Shown here piece after piece: positions 1 through 7,641 of a DNA stretch of 37,974 nt. Position 1 is the first letter of the stretch. Each line of letters opens with the position of its first letter. Source of the DNA: Promethearchaeota archaeon (GTDB lineage: Archaea; Asgardarchaeota; Lokiarchaeia; Sigynarchaeales; SOKP01); contig DAOUUT010000006.1 of NCBI GenBank assembly GCA_030668025.1, positions 1 to 37,974 on the forward strand, written 5' to 3'. A program made the position numbers and the translations under genes. The notes under the pieces are model-generated. The model saw nothing but the letters and a program-made list of their open reading frames with translations, was not told the origin of the DNA and searched no databases.

Positions 1-273
1 AACTTCTTTTTGTCTCAAGAAATTAATTGTCTTTTCAGTAAATCTAGCGTTTTGTAAGTAATAAATCGCTTGTTCTAAACCGGCGAAAATTAAGTAATTG
101 CGATTTTTAGGATATTTTCTAATAAAAAGATCAAAAACTGCGATATCGTTTTCATCACTTATACCGTTTTCTAAATTATTTTGATAATATGCAGCCCCCA
201 TAGTTAATTGATAAAAGTCCGTAGCAAGGACCAAATTAATATCGTTTATTAAACCAGATTTTGGCTCTCTCAT
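1..273 (-). CDS. pncB: Nicotinate phosphoribosyltransferase, N-terminal part (cut by window edge)
   Basis: The reverse strand reads without a stop from an ATG at 273 to base 1, giving 91 codons. The translation begins MREPKSGLIND and contains LATDFYQLTMG and an AVFDLFIRKYP stretch followed by FAGLEQAI. These match the N-terminus of the nicotinate phosphoribosyltransferase family, where the TDFYQLTM block lies at the active-site entrance. The family joins nicotinate to PRPP to make nicotinate mononucleotide in NAD salvage. The catalytic barrel lies outside the window. The SWIM-domain gene ends 15 bases before its start on the same strand, so the two are probably cotranscribed. An adenylyltransferase-like gene for the next NAD step lies at 6815-7396. 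The family is clear despite truncation; whether the enzyme prefers nicotinate cannot be judged. Confidence 0.85.
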   Translation of the reverse strand, partial: MREPKSGLINDINLVLATDFYQLTMGAAYYQNNLENGISDENDIAVFDLFIRKYPKNRNYLIFAGLEQAIYYLQNARFTEKTINFLRQKEV

Positions 274-288
274 TATTTTCAACTTAAA

Positions 289-1287
289 TTAAATTTTTGA
301 AAGTTTGGTAACTCTCTTCAAAATTAAGCCCCAAAAATTATCTTTATTTACACCACCACTACAGGTGATTTTATCTCCGACCTTTAATTCAACCTTCTCG
401 TAAGCATTGCTGCTTACCCTTAATTTTAAGTCATCGACTCTGATAGTATCCTCTTCGCGATAACCCTTAACTTTCTTCAATTGAGGTCCAATTTTTACAT
501 CTTTTAGAGAAATTATATAGTAAATAGTCACATTACCTTGAAAATCAGATTCTCTTTCCAAAATTTCCGTAATTTCCCCTTCATAAATTGTGATTCTACT
601 GTTGAGATGTTTCAACAACTGATAGTCGGCTGAACTTTCGTCAACCATGCTTACGGCTTTTCCTGCCCCCTTAGCAATATCTCCAGAAGTTGTTGTCGTA
701 GAAATTTTTAGCGTTGCCATTTTTTTTTCAAAATCCCTTGGCAAGACAGTTAATTTCCAATCTGATAATTTAAAATAATTATGTTTGAGCGAAAAAATTA
801 AACCGACCCAAAAGTGACTACAAAACCCCATATTTGAGCCTATTCTACAATCGCAGTCGCGTTCAGGGTCGTCAATATTTTCTGGCGTTATAGATAAATA
901 GGATGAAACATCCCAGTTAAAGCCCTTGAACAATAATTCGATTTCGTGGTTTTTTTCATTAACAATCTTTATAGAACTTATTGTTTCGCGATAACTACCT
1001 TTTATAATTTTGATTGCTATCTGAATTTCATTCGAAATAATTTCTAACTCTTTCTGTTCAACTAATTCTTTAAGTTCTTCTTCTGATAAAGAATCAAGTA
1101 TGAAATCAACTAGCTCTGTTTTTTTGAGCTTTGAATACCCTTTCAATTCAAAATCCCTGCACATTTGCTTTAAGTCGTTAACATTTAAAGATTGAAGTAA
1201 ATAATTCAAATAAATTTTATCGTCTAATTTTTTGCTCAAAATTTTCACACTCAATTTATTATTAGTTATTTCTATATTGTTTTTCAA
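289..1287 (-). CDS. SAP-like and SWIM zinc-finger protein with possible OB-fold C-terminus
   Basis: This 332-residue protein is not a known named gene. Residues about 32-67 look like a SAP or Rho-N helix-extended-loop-helix (LKQMCRDFELKGYSKLKK). Residues 145-158 form a CxCx8CxH pattern (C145, C147, C156, H158), the SWIM zinc-finger signature. From about 220 to the end there are alternating beta-strand-like stretches, a basic patch and a VGDKITCSG motif, as in OB-fold nucleic-acid binders. SAP and SWIM domains usually bind nucleic acid or protein, so a DNA- or RNA-associated role is inferred. It reads into pncB with a 15-base gap, and a TATA-like box lies 33 bases before its ATG. No catalytic motif was found. 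Confidence 0.7.
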   Translation of the reverse strand: MKNNIEITNNKLSVKILSKKLDDKIYLNYLLQSLNVNDLKQMCRDFELKGYSKLKKTELVDFILDSLSEEELKELVEQKELEIISNEIQIAIKIIKGSYRETISSIKIVNEKNHEIELLFKGFNWDVSSYLSITPENIDDPERDCDCRIGSNMGFCSHFWVGLIFSLKHNYFKLSDWKLTVLPRDFEKKMATLKISTTTTSGDIAKGAGKAVSMVDESSADYQLLKHLNSRITIYEGEITEILERESDFQGNVTIYYIISLKDVKIGPQLKKVKGYREEDTIRVDDLKLRVSSNAYEKVELKVGDKITCSGGVNKDNFWGLILKRVTKLSKI

Positions 1288-1319
1288 TAAATAAATTATA
1301 TTTTCTTATTTAATTATGA

Positions 1320-1329
1320 TTATATAAAA
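1320..1329 (-). promoter_or_regulatory. TATA-like promoter box for the SWIM-domain gene
   Basis: Read on the minus strand the sequence is TTTTATATAA, ending 33 bases before the ATG at 1287. An archaeal start site about 25 bases downstream of the box would give a leader of roughly ten bases. No clear BRE was seen. Confidence 0.45.
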
Positions 1330-1689
1330 ACTATTATTACTATGTTTTCAACTTAGTCTTTTGGTTTGTTTTACAATATAAAGATGATGAAAACAAAACA
1401 ATTAATGAATAAAATAATTATTCTTTTTTGATGAAATGCAAAATAAATATACTAATACTAAAATCTCATTTATGTGTTAGGTTAAGATAGATAAAAATAA
1501 TTATATTTATGTTCGAAAAAAGAAAAACTGATTATCAAAATCTCTAATTGATTACTAATTTCTTGCTGAGATCAAAAACGAAAAAGTGGGAAAACTTTCG
1601 GAAAATAAGTTTTTCATAACTTTACGCTTAGGAATACAACCATAACATTTAAAAATAAACATCACCATTAATGATCTAATCAAGTTTTA

Positions 1690-1697
1690 TTTATATA
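1690..1697 (+). promoter_or_regulatory. TATA-like promoter box for the 69-residue small protein
   Basis: The sequence is TTTATATA, centred about 35 bases before the ATG at 1729 and only about 23 before the in-frame GTG at 1717. With usual archaeal spacing, transcription would start near 1719, after the GTG. The box therefore favours the ATG and a near-leaderless message. Confidence 0.45.
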
Positions 1698-1728
1698 GAA
1701 AAGTATTTAATTAAAAGTGATAGTAAAA

Positions 1729-1938
1729 ATGAGTGATAGTACACCAGAATATTTGAAATTCTTTGGTGAAATAAAATTCGCGGAAGAGAAAAGTTTAAGC
1801 GTAAGCGATTTTGAAAGCTCTCTAAAGAGTTATTTTTCGAAAGAGAAAAGACTTCCACAAGGGCGCTATAAATTTGGCGAACTTAACAATTCTAGTATTA
1901 AGGATTTCGAAGATTCCTTCTATAGGTATTTTGAATAA
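1729..1938 (+). CDS. Small protein of unknown function with an internal duplication
   Basis: The protein has 69 residues from the ATG at 1729; an in-frame GTG at 1717 would add four, but the promoter position argues against it. No family is recognised. It contains two related segments: KFFGE then, after a few residues, SVSDFESSLKSYF (bases about 1798-1836), and KFGE then SIKDFEDSFYRYF (bases about 1894-1932). Each has the form KF-GE, spacer, S-hydrophobic-x-DFE-x-S, three residues, YF. It is rich in acidic, aromatic and serine residues, with no Cys, signal peptide or membrane segment. It stands alone between two AT-rich gaps. It could be a small partner-binding or regulatory protein, but nothing in the sequence shows which. 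Confidence 0.6.
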   Translation: MSDSTPEYLKFFGEIKFAEEKSLSVSDFESSLKSYFSKEKRLPQGRYKFGELNNSSIKDFEDSFYRYFE

Positions 1939-2182
1939 AGAATTAAAGATTTTTTTTAAAATTCTCTTTATATTTTAATTTTTATATATATTCTCTTTTA
2001 TTTCATTGTTTGATACTCGTTTTCAAAAACTTTATTTACTAATTGGATTATTTAAGGCTATTAAAAAGTTTATTAGTCTGAATACTAATTGAAATATTAA
2101 ATAAAAGGCTTTAATTTATAATCAAAGAAAATCAATTGAAATTAAAGTACTTGTAACAAGATAATTATTTAGGTCAAATATT

Positions 2183-3028
2183 ATGGAATTATTTAGTAGT
2201 GGCGAGGAGAAGTTCGTCGAAACGAATGGTGTAAAACTCCATACGGTTATAATCGGGGAAGGTGAGCCTTTAATCTTGCTTCACGGCTTTCCAGATTTTT
2301 GGTTTGGTTGGAAAAATGTAATTCTAAGGCTTAAAAAGAATTTTAAGCTAATCATCCCTGATATGCGCGGCTATAACTTATCTGACAAACCCAAAGGCGT
2401 TAATAATTATAAAATGGATGTTTTAGTCGAGGATATTAAAGGATTAATAGAGACTCTAAACTTAGGTGACGTTTTTCTTGCAGGGCACGATTGGGGCGGC
2501 GTAGTAGCGTGGGCATTCTCTGAAAAATATCCTCAATTGGTACGAAAGTTAGCAATTTTAAATGCACCTCACATGAAGATATTCCAAAAAAGTTTGCGCT
2601 CAGATAAAGAACAACAAAAAGCTAGTTTTTATATCTTTGAATTTCTTAAACCCGATGGAGAAAAATTTCTTTTTAAGGACGATTTTAAGTGGTTAAAATT
2701 CGCCGTTTTTGAAGGGTTGATAAATAAAAAAGGCTTTACTGATTTTGACAAGAAAAAATATTTAGAAGCGTGGGCAAAACCTGGAGCTATTTTAGGAGGA
2801 GTGAATTATTATAGGGCAAATGTAAGTTTTAACGATTGGACAGGGAAAATAATCGTCCCTACTTTAGTCATCCATGGGATGAAAGATATAGCCGTGTTAC
2901 CGTCGGTCTTGGATGGACTACCTGATTATGTAGCCGACCTAAAAATTATCCGTGTTGAAAATTCTTCACATTGGGTAATGCACGACGAGCCCGAATTAAT
3001 AATTTCATCATTTAAAGAATTTTTCTAA
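2183..3028 (+). CDS. Alpha/beta hydrolase, epoxide-hydrolase-like
   Basis: The 281-residue protein has the full alpha/beta hydrolase plan of the epoxide hydrolase and haloalkane dehalogenase group. Visible parts are the HGFP oxyanion motif (34-37), the nucleophile elbow GHDWGG (101-106, nucleophile D103), an acid candidate D235 in HGMKD, and the catalytic histidine H263 in SSHW. An Asp nucleophile fits attack on an epoxide or haloalkane carbon through an ester intermediate. The cap (about 130-215) holds tyrosines near 150 and 209-210 that could activate an epoxide, which favours epoxide hydrolase, but the assignment of these residues is inference. No signal peptide is seen, so it is cytosolic. 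It is monocistronic, with 240 bases of AT-rich sequence before it. The substrate is unknown. Confidence 0.85.
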   Translation: MELFSSGEEKFVETNGVKLHTVIIGEGEPLILLHGFPDFWFGWKNVILRLKKNFKLIIPDMRGYNLSDKPKGVNNYKMDVLVEDIKGLIETLNLGDVFLAGHDWGGVVAWAFSEKYPQLVRKLAILNAPHMKIFQKSLRSDKEQQKASFYIFEFLKPDGEKFLFKDDFKWLKFAVFEGLINKKGFTDFDKKKYLEAWAKPGAILGGVNYYRANVSFNDWTGKIIVPTLVIHGMKDIAVLPSVLDGLPDYVADLKIIRVENSSHWVMHDEPELIISSFKEFF

Positions 3029-3225
3029 TTTTTTACCTTTTAACCTTCAATAAAATTACTTAAAATTAATTTTTATTAAGGATTTCTTTTGTAGCATCCT
3101 CTAATGTTTCAATATTTTGATTTAATATAACAAAAAACATAGATTTAAATGTTTAGGTATTTTGTTAAAAAATATAAGATAAATGTTATTATATTATATT
3201 AATAGAAAAACTTGATTTTAATAAT

Positions 3226-3669
3226 ATGTCAGAGAAAGAAGCTTGGGCTTGTCAGCTTAATTGGTTGAATATTATTCATCTTATGGGTTTAGATTCAATC
3301 TACCAAATCCCAGAACTTAAGAGAGAAAAGGTAGTAAAGAAATTGACTAAACTATATGATACAGAATTGTTATTATCTTTTACCCCTAATGAATTGGACG
3401 AATTAGTAGCAAATGAGTTAAATATCCTTATGAAAAAGGAATTAATTTTGCACGACAGACAGAAAAAAAAAATTGAAAAGCAATTAAAAAGTCAAATGGG
3501 TCCTTTAAGAAAAGGGATAATCCCAATCGATATGAACGACTTAAAAGATTTAGATCCAAAAGATATAATGAAATTTTTCTCTAAAAAGCTAATGGGCAAA
3601 GAAGACGAAGACGATAACGAAGATGACAACGATAAGAATGTAGACGATAATACGGGATATTATATTTAA
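3226..3669 (+). CDS. Hypothetical protein with acidic C-terminal tail
   Basis: This 147-residue protein is not recognised. Residues 1-90 are predicted mostly helical (SEKEAWACQLNWLNIIHLMG, then charged helices), followed by a basic stretch near 78-98 (RQKKKIEKQLKS). The last 25 residues are almost all Asp, Glu and Asn, ending in GYYI. Such a split charge pattern is common in proteins that bind nucleic acid or basic partners, but that is only suggestive. An AT-rich stretch containing TATATTATATT-like sequence lies 25-38 bases before the ATG, giving a short leader. The gene converges on the PHP gene with 30 bases between stops. Confidence 0.65.
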   Translation: MSEKEAWACQLNWLNIIHLMGLDSIYQIPELKREKVVKKLTKLYDTELLLSFTPNELDELVANELNILMKKELILHDRQKKKIEKQLKSQMGPLRKGIIPIDMNDLKDLDPKDIMKFFSKKLMGKEDEDDNEDDNDKNVDDNTGYYI

Positions 3670-3699
3670 ACTAATTTAATAAATATTAAAAAAAAGAAT

Positions 3700-5289
3700 T
3701 TAATAAATTTTAACTTTTAACCATTTTAATTCTGCTTTTTTTGCCCTCCTGTAAAATAGGGCGAATGTTAAATAGACTATAGATGACCAAATTATCCAAG
3801 ATAGGCCTTGATAAATATCTATGTTTAAGAGATAATTAATAAATTCTTCTACGATGTAAAGTCCTGAATCGTTCGAATCTCCGGGAAACTTGAAAGTTTC
3901 AGAAAAAAATTGAATCGCGACAGCTTCATGTGTATTATTCTTTAAGTTTTTGAAAATATTTTCAATCGTTTTATTATTTGGATCATCTAATTTTAATTTG
4001 GTAAAAGTGTTTAAGTCCTCATTAGTATGAATGTCAGACCCCGCTATGCAAATTAAATTGTTATCCAAGCAAAATTGGCGTATCTCCGTATACTTGTTAT
4101 AACCTCCACCATTAATGATTTCAAAACCATCGACACCCCAATCGCGCAACTGTTCAAGTGTATGTGGCGCTCCAGACCCGTCTTCGTAATTATAATGGTT
4201 TACCGTTATAAAACCCCCGTTAGCTTTTACATAACTTATTAAATCAGAGGCATTCATCGCTTTAGGTCCTCCTGGTGTATAAGATTCCAGAGGTACTAAT
4301 TCTTCTTCTATCCCAAAGTAATTCATATGAATTTCGGGATCTGGTTCGTGATTTGTCCATTCTTCTGCTATCCAGACTGTAAAATCCAGTCCATTCTTCT
4401 CAACAAATTCTCGAGCTGCTAAAGCCCCTCTTAAGTTATCGTGATCGGAAAATGCCGCTCCAGAAATCCCGTGTTCAATGTACCATAAAACTCTCTCTTC
4501 GGGAGTAAGCCAACCGTCAGAAAAGGTCGTGTGAATATGAAAGTCAAATAAAAACTCGTCGTCGTCAAGAGGAGTAATTGGGATTATTTTATGAGTTGGA
4601 AATTGAATTGACAATAAAATAACATTAGAACTAAGCAATAGCAACATAATTCCGACAAAATAAACAAATTCTTTCTTCAAATTCGCGATAATTGTTCTAT
4701 TTCCTTTTTCTATTTTAGCAGCAAAATTAAATTTAAGCCTTGGATGGAATAATTTTAAAAGAGTATACACCACTTTAATTGAAATTAATATACCGCAAAA
4801 ATGTATTCCAATTTGGACCAGAACCATAAAGTATCTATTAACAAAGAAAAATCCTTGAATTAAATATCCTACTAGTACAATTAGTAAAATTGCTACAAGC
4901 GTTATAGATAAAACTTTAAACGAAAAATAAATGAAATCTGTTAACAAATGTTTTAAATGATTGTATTTGCGTGAGTTTAATTTGCCCGATTTTCTTAAGA
5001 ACACATAAAAAACGCGTAAAATCGGGTAGATTATTAAATACAGGAAAAGCCAAGTGAATCGGTATTCTAAAATAAAAGCAATTATTGCAAAGGGTTCAAA
5101 AATGTACCTTAAAAATGGTAAAAAGCTAATATAATCAGAAGAAACATCGGTTTGTCCAAGAGCATCGTAAAAAACTATTTCCCTACGACTAAATATTGCA
5201 AGCAAAACTAAAATAATAATCCAAATTGAAAAGAAAAGAGTTCCTATTGAAAATATTTTGTTTTTAAAAAATAGAGCCTTTAAACGCAT
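3700..5289 (-). CDS. Membrane protein with PHP-type metallophosphoesterase domain
   Basis: Of 529 residues, the first 230 are hydrophobic, with membrane segments near 12-33, 60-98, 118-148, 153-178 and 209-229. Residues 246-465 form a PHP domain: DFHIHTTFSDG (H251, H253), SDHDN (D282, H283), E309/E310, H321, NHY (H365) and GSDIH (D419, H421). These are the metal ligands of the family, which hydrolyses phosphoesters using two or three metal ions. A last membrane segment at 495-513 is followed by a strongly basic tail. If the basic tail is cytoplasmic, the PHP domain faces outward; this topology is inferred. The substrate is unknown. It lies 165 bases downstream of the URO-D-like gene on the same strand and may share its transcript. 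Confidence 0.8.
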   Translation of the reverse strand: MRLKALFFKNKIFSIGTLFFSIWIIILVLLAIFSRREIVFYDALGQTDVSSDYISFLPFLRYIFEPFAIIAFILEYRFTWLFLYLIIYPILRVFYVFLRKSGKLNSRKYNHLKHLLTDFIYFSFKVLSITLVAILLIVLVGYLIQGFFFVNRYFMVLVQIGIHFCGILISIKVVYTLLKLFHPRLKFNFAAKIEKGNRTIIANLKKEFVYFVGIMLLLLSSNVILLSIQFPTHKIIPITPLDDDEFLFDFHIHTTFSDGWLTPEERVLWYIEHGISGAAFSDHDNLRGALAAREFVEKNGLDFTVWIAEEWTNHEPDPEIHMNYFGIEEELVPLESYTPGGPKAMNASDLISYVKANGGFITVNHYNYEDGSGAPHTLEQLRDWGVDGFEIINGGGYNKYTEIRQFCLDNNLICIAGSDIHTNEDLNTFTKLKLDDPNNKTIENIFKNLKNNTHEAVAIQFFSETFKFPGDSNDSGLYIVEEFINYLLNIDIYQGLSWIIWSSIVYLTFALFYRRAKKAELKWLKVKIY

Positions 5290-5454
5290 AATTATAAATT
5301 TGCTTTTATCCTTTAAAATATTTTTAATTAATATAATAGCTATCCAAATTTTATTCGATAAAGGAACTTATTTTACAAAAAATAAAGTGTCAACAAAAAC
5401 ATATGAATCAAAAAGGTCTATAAAAATAGTAAAAAAAAGAGGTATTAGTTTATT

Positions 5455-6735
5455 TCAAGTAAAATACAGCTTTTCTTTTAAAGAACTGTTTATTTGTTTA
5501 AGCAGTTGTTGTTTAACTCCGCTGTCGAACTCATAGTTTCCCATAATTAAAAATTCATCAAGTAATTCCTTATTTATTCTTGGATATTTGTTATTTTTTA
5601 CCCATGTAATTGCTTCTTCTATTAACTTTCCATCTCCACCACCAATAAAAGGGGGTAAGTAAAAATCTGCGATTATTTTAGATGAATAGAGCGTTCTAAC
5701 GTATAAACCTTTATGCTCTAAATTACGATATAAATGAGGTACTTTTTCCGAAAGGGTATCTATTACAACATTTTTGCCTGCTTTTTGGATTTTTTTGTAT
5801 AACGGAATCCATTCTTCTGATCCTTGTGGTTGACGACCAGCTCCTGGTACCCACTGGATACCTGTTAGATGCGAGATTGATAAAAAATCGTCTAAAAACG
5901 GGATTTGATAAGGACCATCCATATGATAAATTGCGTAATCCATATGTTCGATTTGGGTTATAATATCTGGTAATGCAAATCTTTTAAACCATTTTGGGTT
6001 AAGCATCGCGATAAAATCACATTGGACGGGGTACCAACTTTTCCTACACCAGACATTTAGCCAAGCATTGAAGCCTTTGCAATCCTTCTTAATTATCTCG
6101 TAAAGCTTATCGTAGATTATTATTAACTTTTCAAGAATTATTTCTCGGCAAGTGTCTACTATGTGTGGTTTACGCTTCATAGTTAGTAATAGATTAGTTG
6201 GCCCTAAGAACGAGGAAAGAATGTCTAAAACCCCTCCTAGGTCTGTAACTGAAATCTGATAATTTTCTTTCGCTCTTTTCACAGCATACTCCGTGATTCT
6301 AAGAATTCTCGAATACCATTCGTTATTCTGGTCTAATTTTACGCTTTCAAGTAGAGATATTATTTCTTCTGGTTTGGTTGGGCGACTAAACCAAATAGTT
6401 TCAGATTGAAATTTCGGCTCAACGCCAAAAATAGCGGCAACTATGCCCGGTCCGTAATTTGGAAAATAAGAAGGTATTGCTTCTCCACCATAAAAAGTTT
6501 TTTCCGCAGTTTTCTCAAATTTATTAAGATCTTCTTCGATATACTCTGGGTTTTTTGCTAACCTCCAATTTTGCCCCAAGGCGTCTAAATATCCTCCTAT
6601 GGCTGCCCTTTTCTTCGAGAAATAGTACGATATAACTGGTCGATCAACTAGTTCGTGATCCCACCACGCATCCATTCGTTCTTTCGATTCTTCGATATCC
6701 TCTTTTAATAATGTAATAATAAACCTCTCATCCAA
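5455..6735 (-). CDS. Uroporphyrinogen-decarboxylase-like (URO-D superfamily) protein
   Basis: The 426-residue protein resembles the URO-D and corrinoid methyltransferase (MtaA/MtbA) barrel superfamily. It starts with a charged helix and WWDHELVDRPV, and has a YFPNYGPG segment (91-97), a CDFIAMLNPKWF block (239-250), YHMDGP (270-275) and a final TRP-like barrel region. It is longer than true HemE. In the methyltransferase branch a His-x-Cys pair binds zinc; here the equivalent segment appears to be H271-M-D273, so cysteine is missing. This alignment is by eye. A role in C1 transfer or tetrapyrrole chemistry is possible, but no corrinoid protein gene is adjacent. It is divergent from the adenylyltransferase gene, with 79 bases between starts. 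Confidence 0.7.
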   Translation of the reverse strand: MDERFIITLLKEDIEESKERMDAWWDHELVDRPVISYYFSKKRAAIGGYLDALGQNWRLAKNPEYIEEDLNKFEKTAEKTFYGGEAIPSYFPNYGPGIVAAIFGVEPKFQSETIWFSRPTKPEEIISLLESVKLDQNNEWYSRILRITEYAVKRAKENYQISVTDLGGVLDILSSFLGPTNLLLTMKRKPHIVDTCREIILEKLIIIYDKLYEIIKKDCKGFNAWLNVWCRKSWYPVQCDFIAMLNPKWFKRFALPDIITQIEHMDYAIYHMDGPYQIPFLDDFLSISHLTGIQWVPGAGRQPQGSEEWIPLYKKIQKAGKNVVIDTLSEKVPHLYRNLEHKGLYVRTLYSSKIIADFYLPPFIGGGDGKLIEEAITWVKNNKYPRINKELLDEFLIMGNYEFDSGVKQQLLKQINSSLKEKLYFT

Positions 6736-6814
6736 TTGAATAATTTATATGGCAAAATTATTAATCTTTTTTGAATTATTCGAATTATTTTATTTCGATA
6801 AATAATTAATTAGA

Positions 6815-7396
6815 ATGAAGCAAGTTAAAGAAACACGGTACGAAACAGGCGTAATTCACGGAAGATTCCAAATACTCCACAACGATCACGTGAAATTTCT
6901 CCTAGCAGGAAAAAAACTATGTAATCATTTAATCGTGGGAATCACCAATCCTGACCCTACCCTAACTAAAGCCCACGATTCAAATCCTCATCGCAGTACG
7001 CTTATCGCTAACCCATTGACTTACTATGAACGATATGTAATGGTAAGAGAAACTTTATTAGAAAAAGGTTTGGAATTATCAGAATTCTATATTGTACCGT
7101 TCCCCATAAATCTGCCCGAGTTATTGAAATATTACGTTCCTATGGATGTGGTGTTTTTCCTCTCGATTTACGATGATTGGGGTCGACAAAAGGAAAAATA
7201 CTTAGAATCTTTAGGATTGAAAGTTCATGTTCTATGGGAAGTACCATTAGATGAAAAGGGGTTGAGTGGAAGCGATATTCGCAATTTAATGCTAAAAGGA
7301 GAATCTTGGGAACATTTTTTGCCCACCGCTGTAGTCAAACTTGTGAAAAAATGGAATATAATAAACCGAATCAATCAATTTAGCGAGAATAAATAA
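6815..7396 (+). CDS. nadM: Nicotinamide-nucleotide adenylyltransferase-like nucleotidyltransferase
   Basis: The 193-residue protein opens with TGVIHGRFQILHNDH, the nucleotidyltransferase fold start in which GRFQ is followed by a His-x-x-His pair; here H22 and H25 (HNDH rather than the usual HxGH). Near the C-terminus SGSDIR (151-156) fits the second phosphate-binding motif. Size and motifs match archaeal NadM, which adenylates NMN or nicotinate mononucleotide to make NAD or its acid form. A pncB start is in the same window, which supports an NAD role, although the genes are 6.5 kb apart. The asparagine-aspartate filling of the first motif and an unusual 45-65 loop leave open another nucleotidyl substrate. 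It is preceded by an AT-rich gap and stands alone. Confidence 0.65.
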   Translation: MKQVKETRYETGVIHGRFQILHNDHVKFLLAGKKLCNHLIVGITNPDPTLTKAHDSNPHRSTLIANPLTYYERYVMVRETLLEKGLELSEFYIVPFPINLPELLKYYVPMDVVFFLSIYDDWGRQKEKYLESLGLKVHVLWEVPLDEKGLSGSDIRNLMLKGESWEHFLPTAVVKLVKKWNIINRINQFSENK

Positions 7397-7574
7397 TCTT
7401 TTTAACTGAAAATATAAAAAAAGTAAAAATAAAATAGAATAGGATTTTTTATTTCTTTCTACCCTTTGGCTCAAATTCTTTTTTTAAAGGAAATGAACTT
7501 AGATTTAACAAAAATGATTTGAAAATTTAATAATAACTTATGTTAATATTACATTGCTTTTTGACAGAAAAGAC

Positions 7575-7583
7575 TATATAAAT
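7575..7583 (+). promoter_or_regulatory. TATA-like box before the histidine kinase gene
   Basis: TATATAAAT lies 59 bases before the TTG start, preceded by a purine-rich GAAAAGAC that could act as a BRE. A start site near 7605 would leave a leader of about 35 bases carrying AAAGG before the TTG. Confidence 0.5.
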
Positions 7584-7641
7584 ATTATAATTCAAATCTA
7601 AAAAAGAAAAAATCAAAATCCTTCTTTAAAAGGTTATTTAA

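Larger units (their letters stand above)
1288..1716. other. 429-base AT-rich intergenic region
   Basis: This is the only gap over 300 bases. It separates divergent genes, so it should hold two promoters; TATA-like boxes lie near each end (1320-1329 minus, 1690-1697 plus). The centre has no open frame worth calling. Around 1579-1613 two overlapping weak hairpins can be drawn: one from CGAAAAAGT with ACTTTCG, the other from AAAACTT with AAGTTTT. They share bases and would exclude one another, but the stems are short and AT-rich. I see no tRNA, snoRNA or repeat array here. Confidence 0.5.

Noticed and set aside
1384..1440. C/D box guide RNA starting at ATGATGA
   Set aside because: No CTGA D box occurs at a suitable distance, and no terminal stem is seen.
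1579..1613. Riboswitch-like alternative hairpins in the long gap
   Set aside because: The stems have seven or fewer pairs, AT-rich and interrupted, and are far from either start codon; chance pairing is likely.
5258..5536. A 92-residue plus-strand frame between the PHP and URO-D-like genes
   Set aside because: It overlaps the ends of both real genes on the other strand and has the composition of AT-rich noise.
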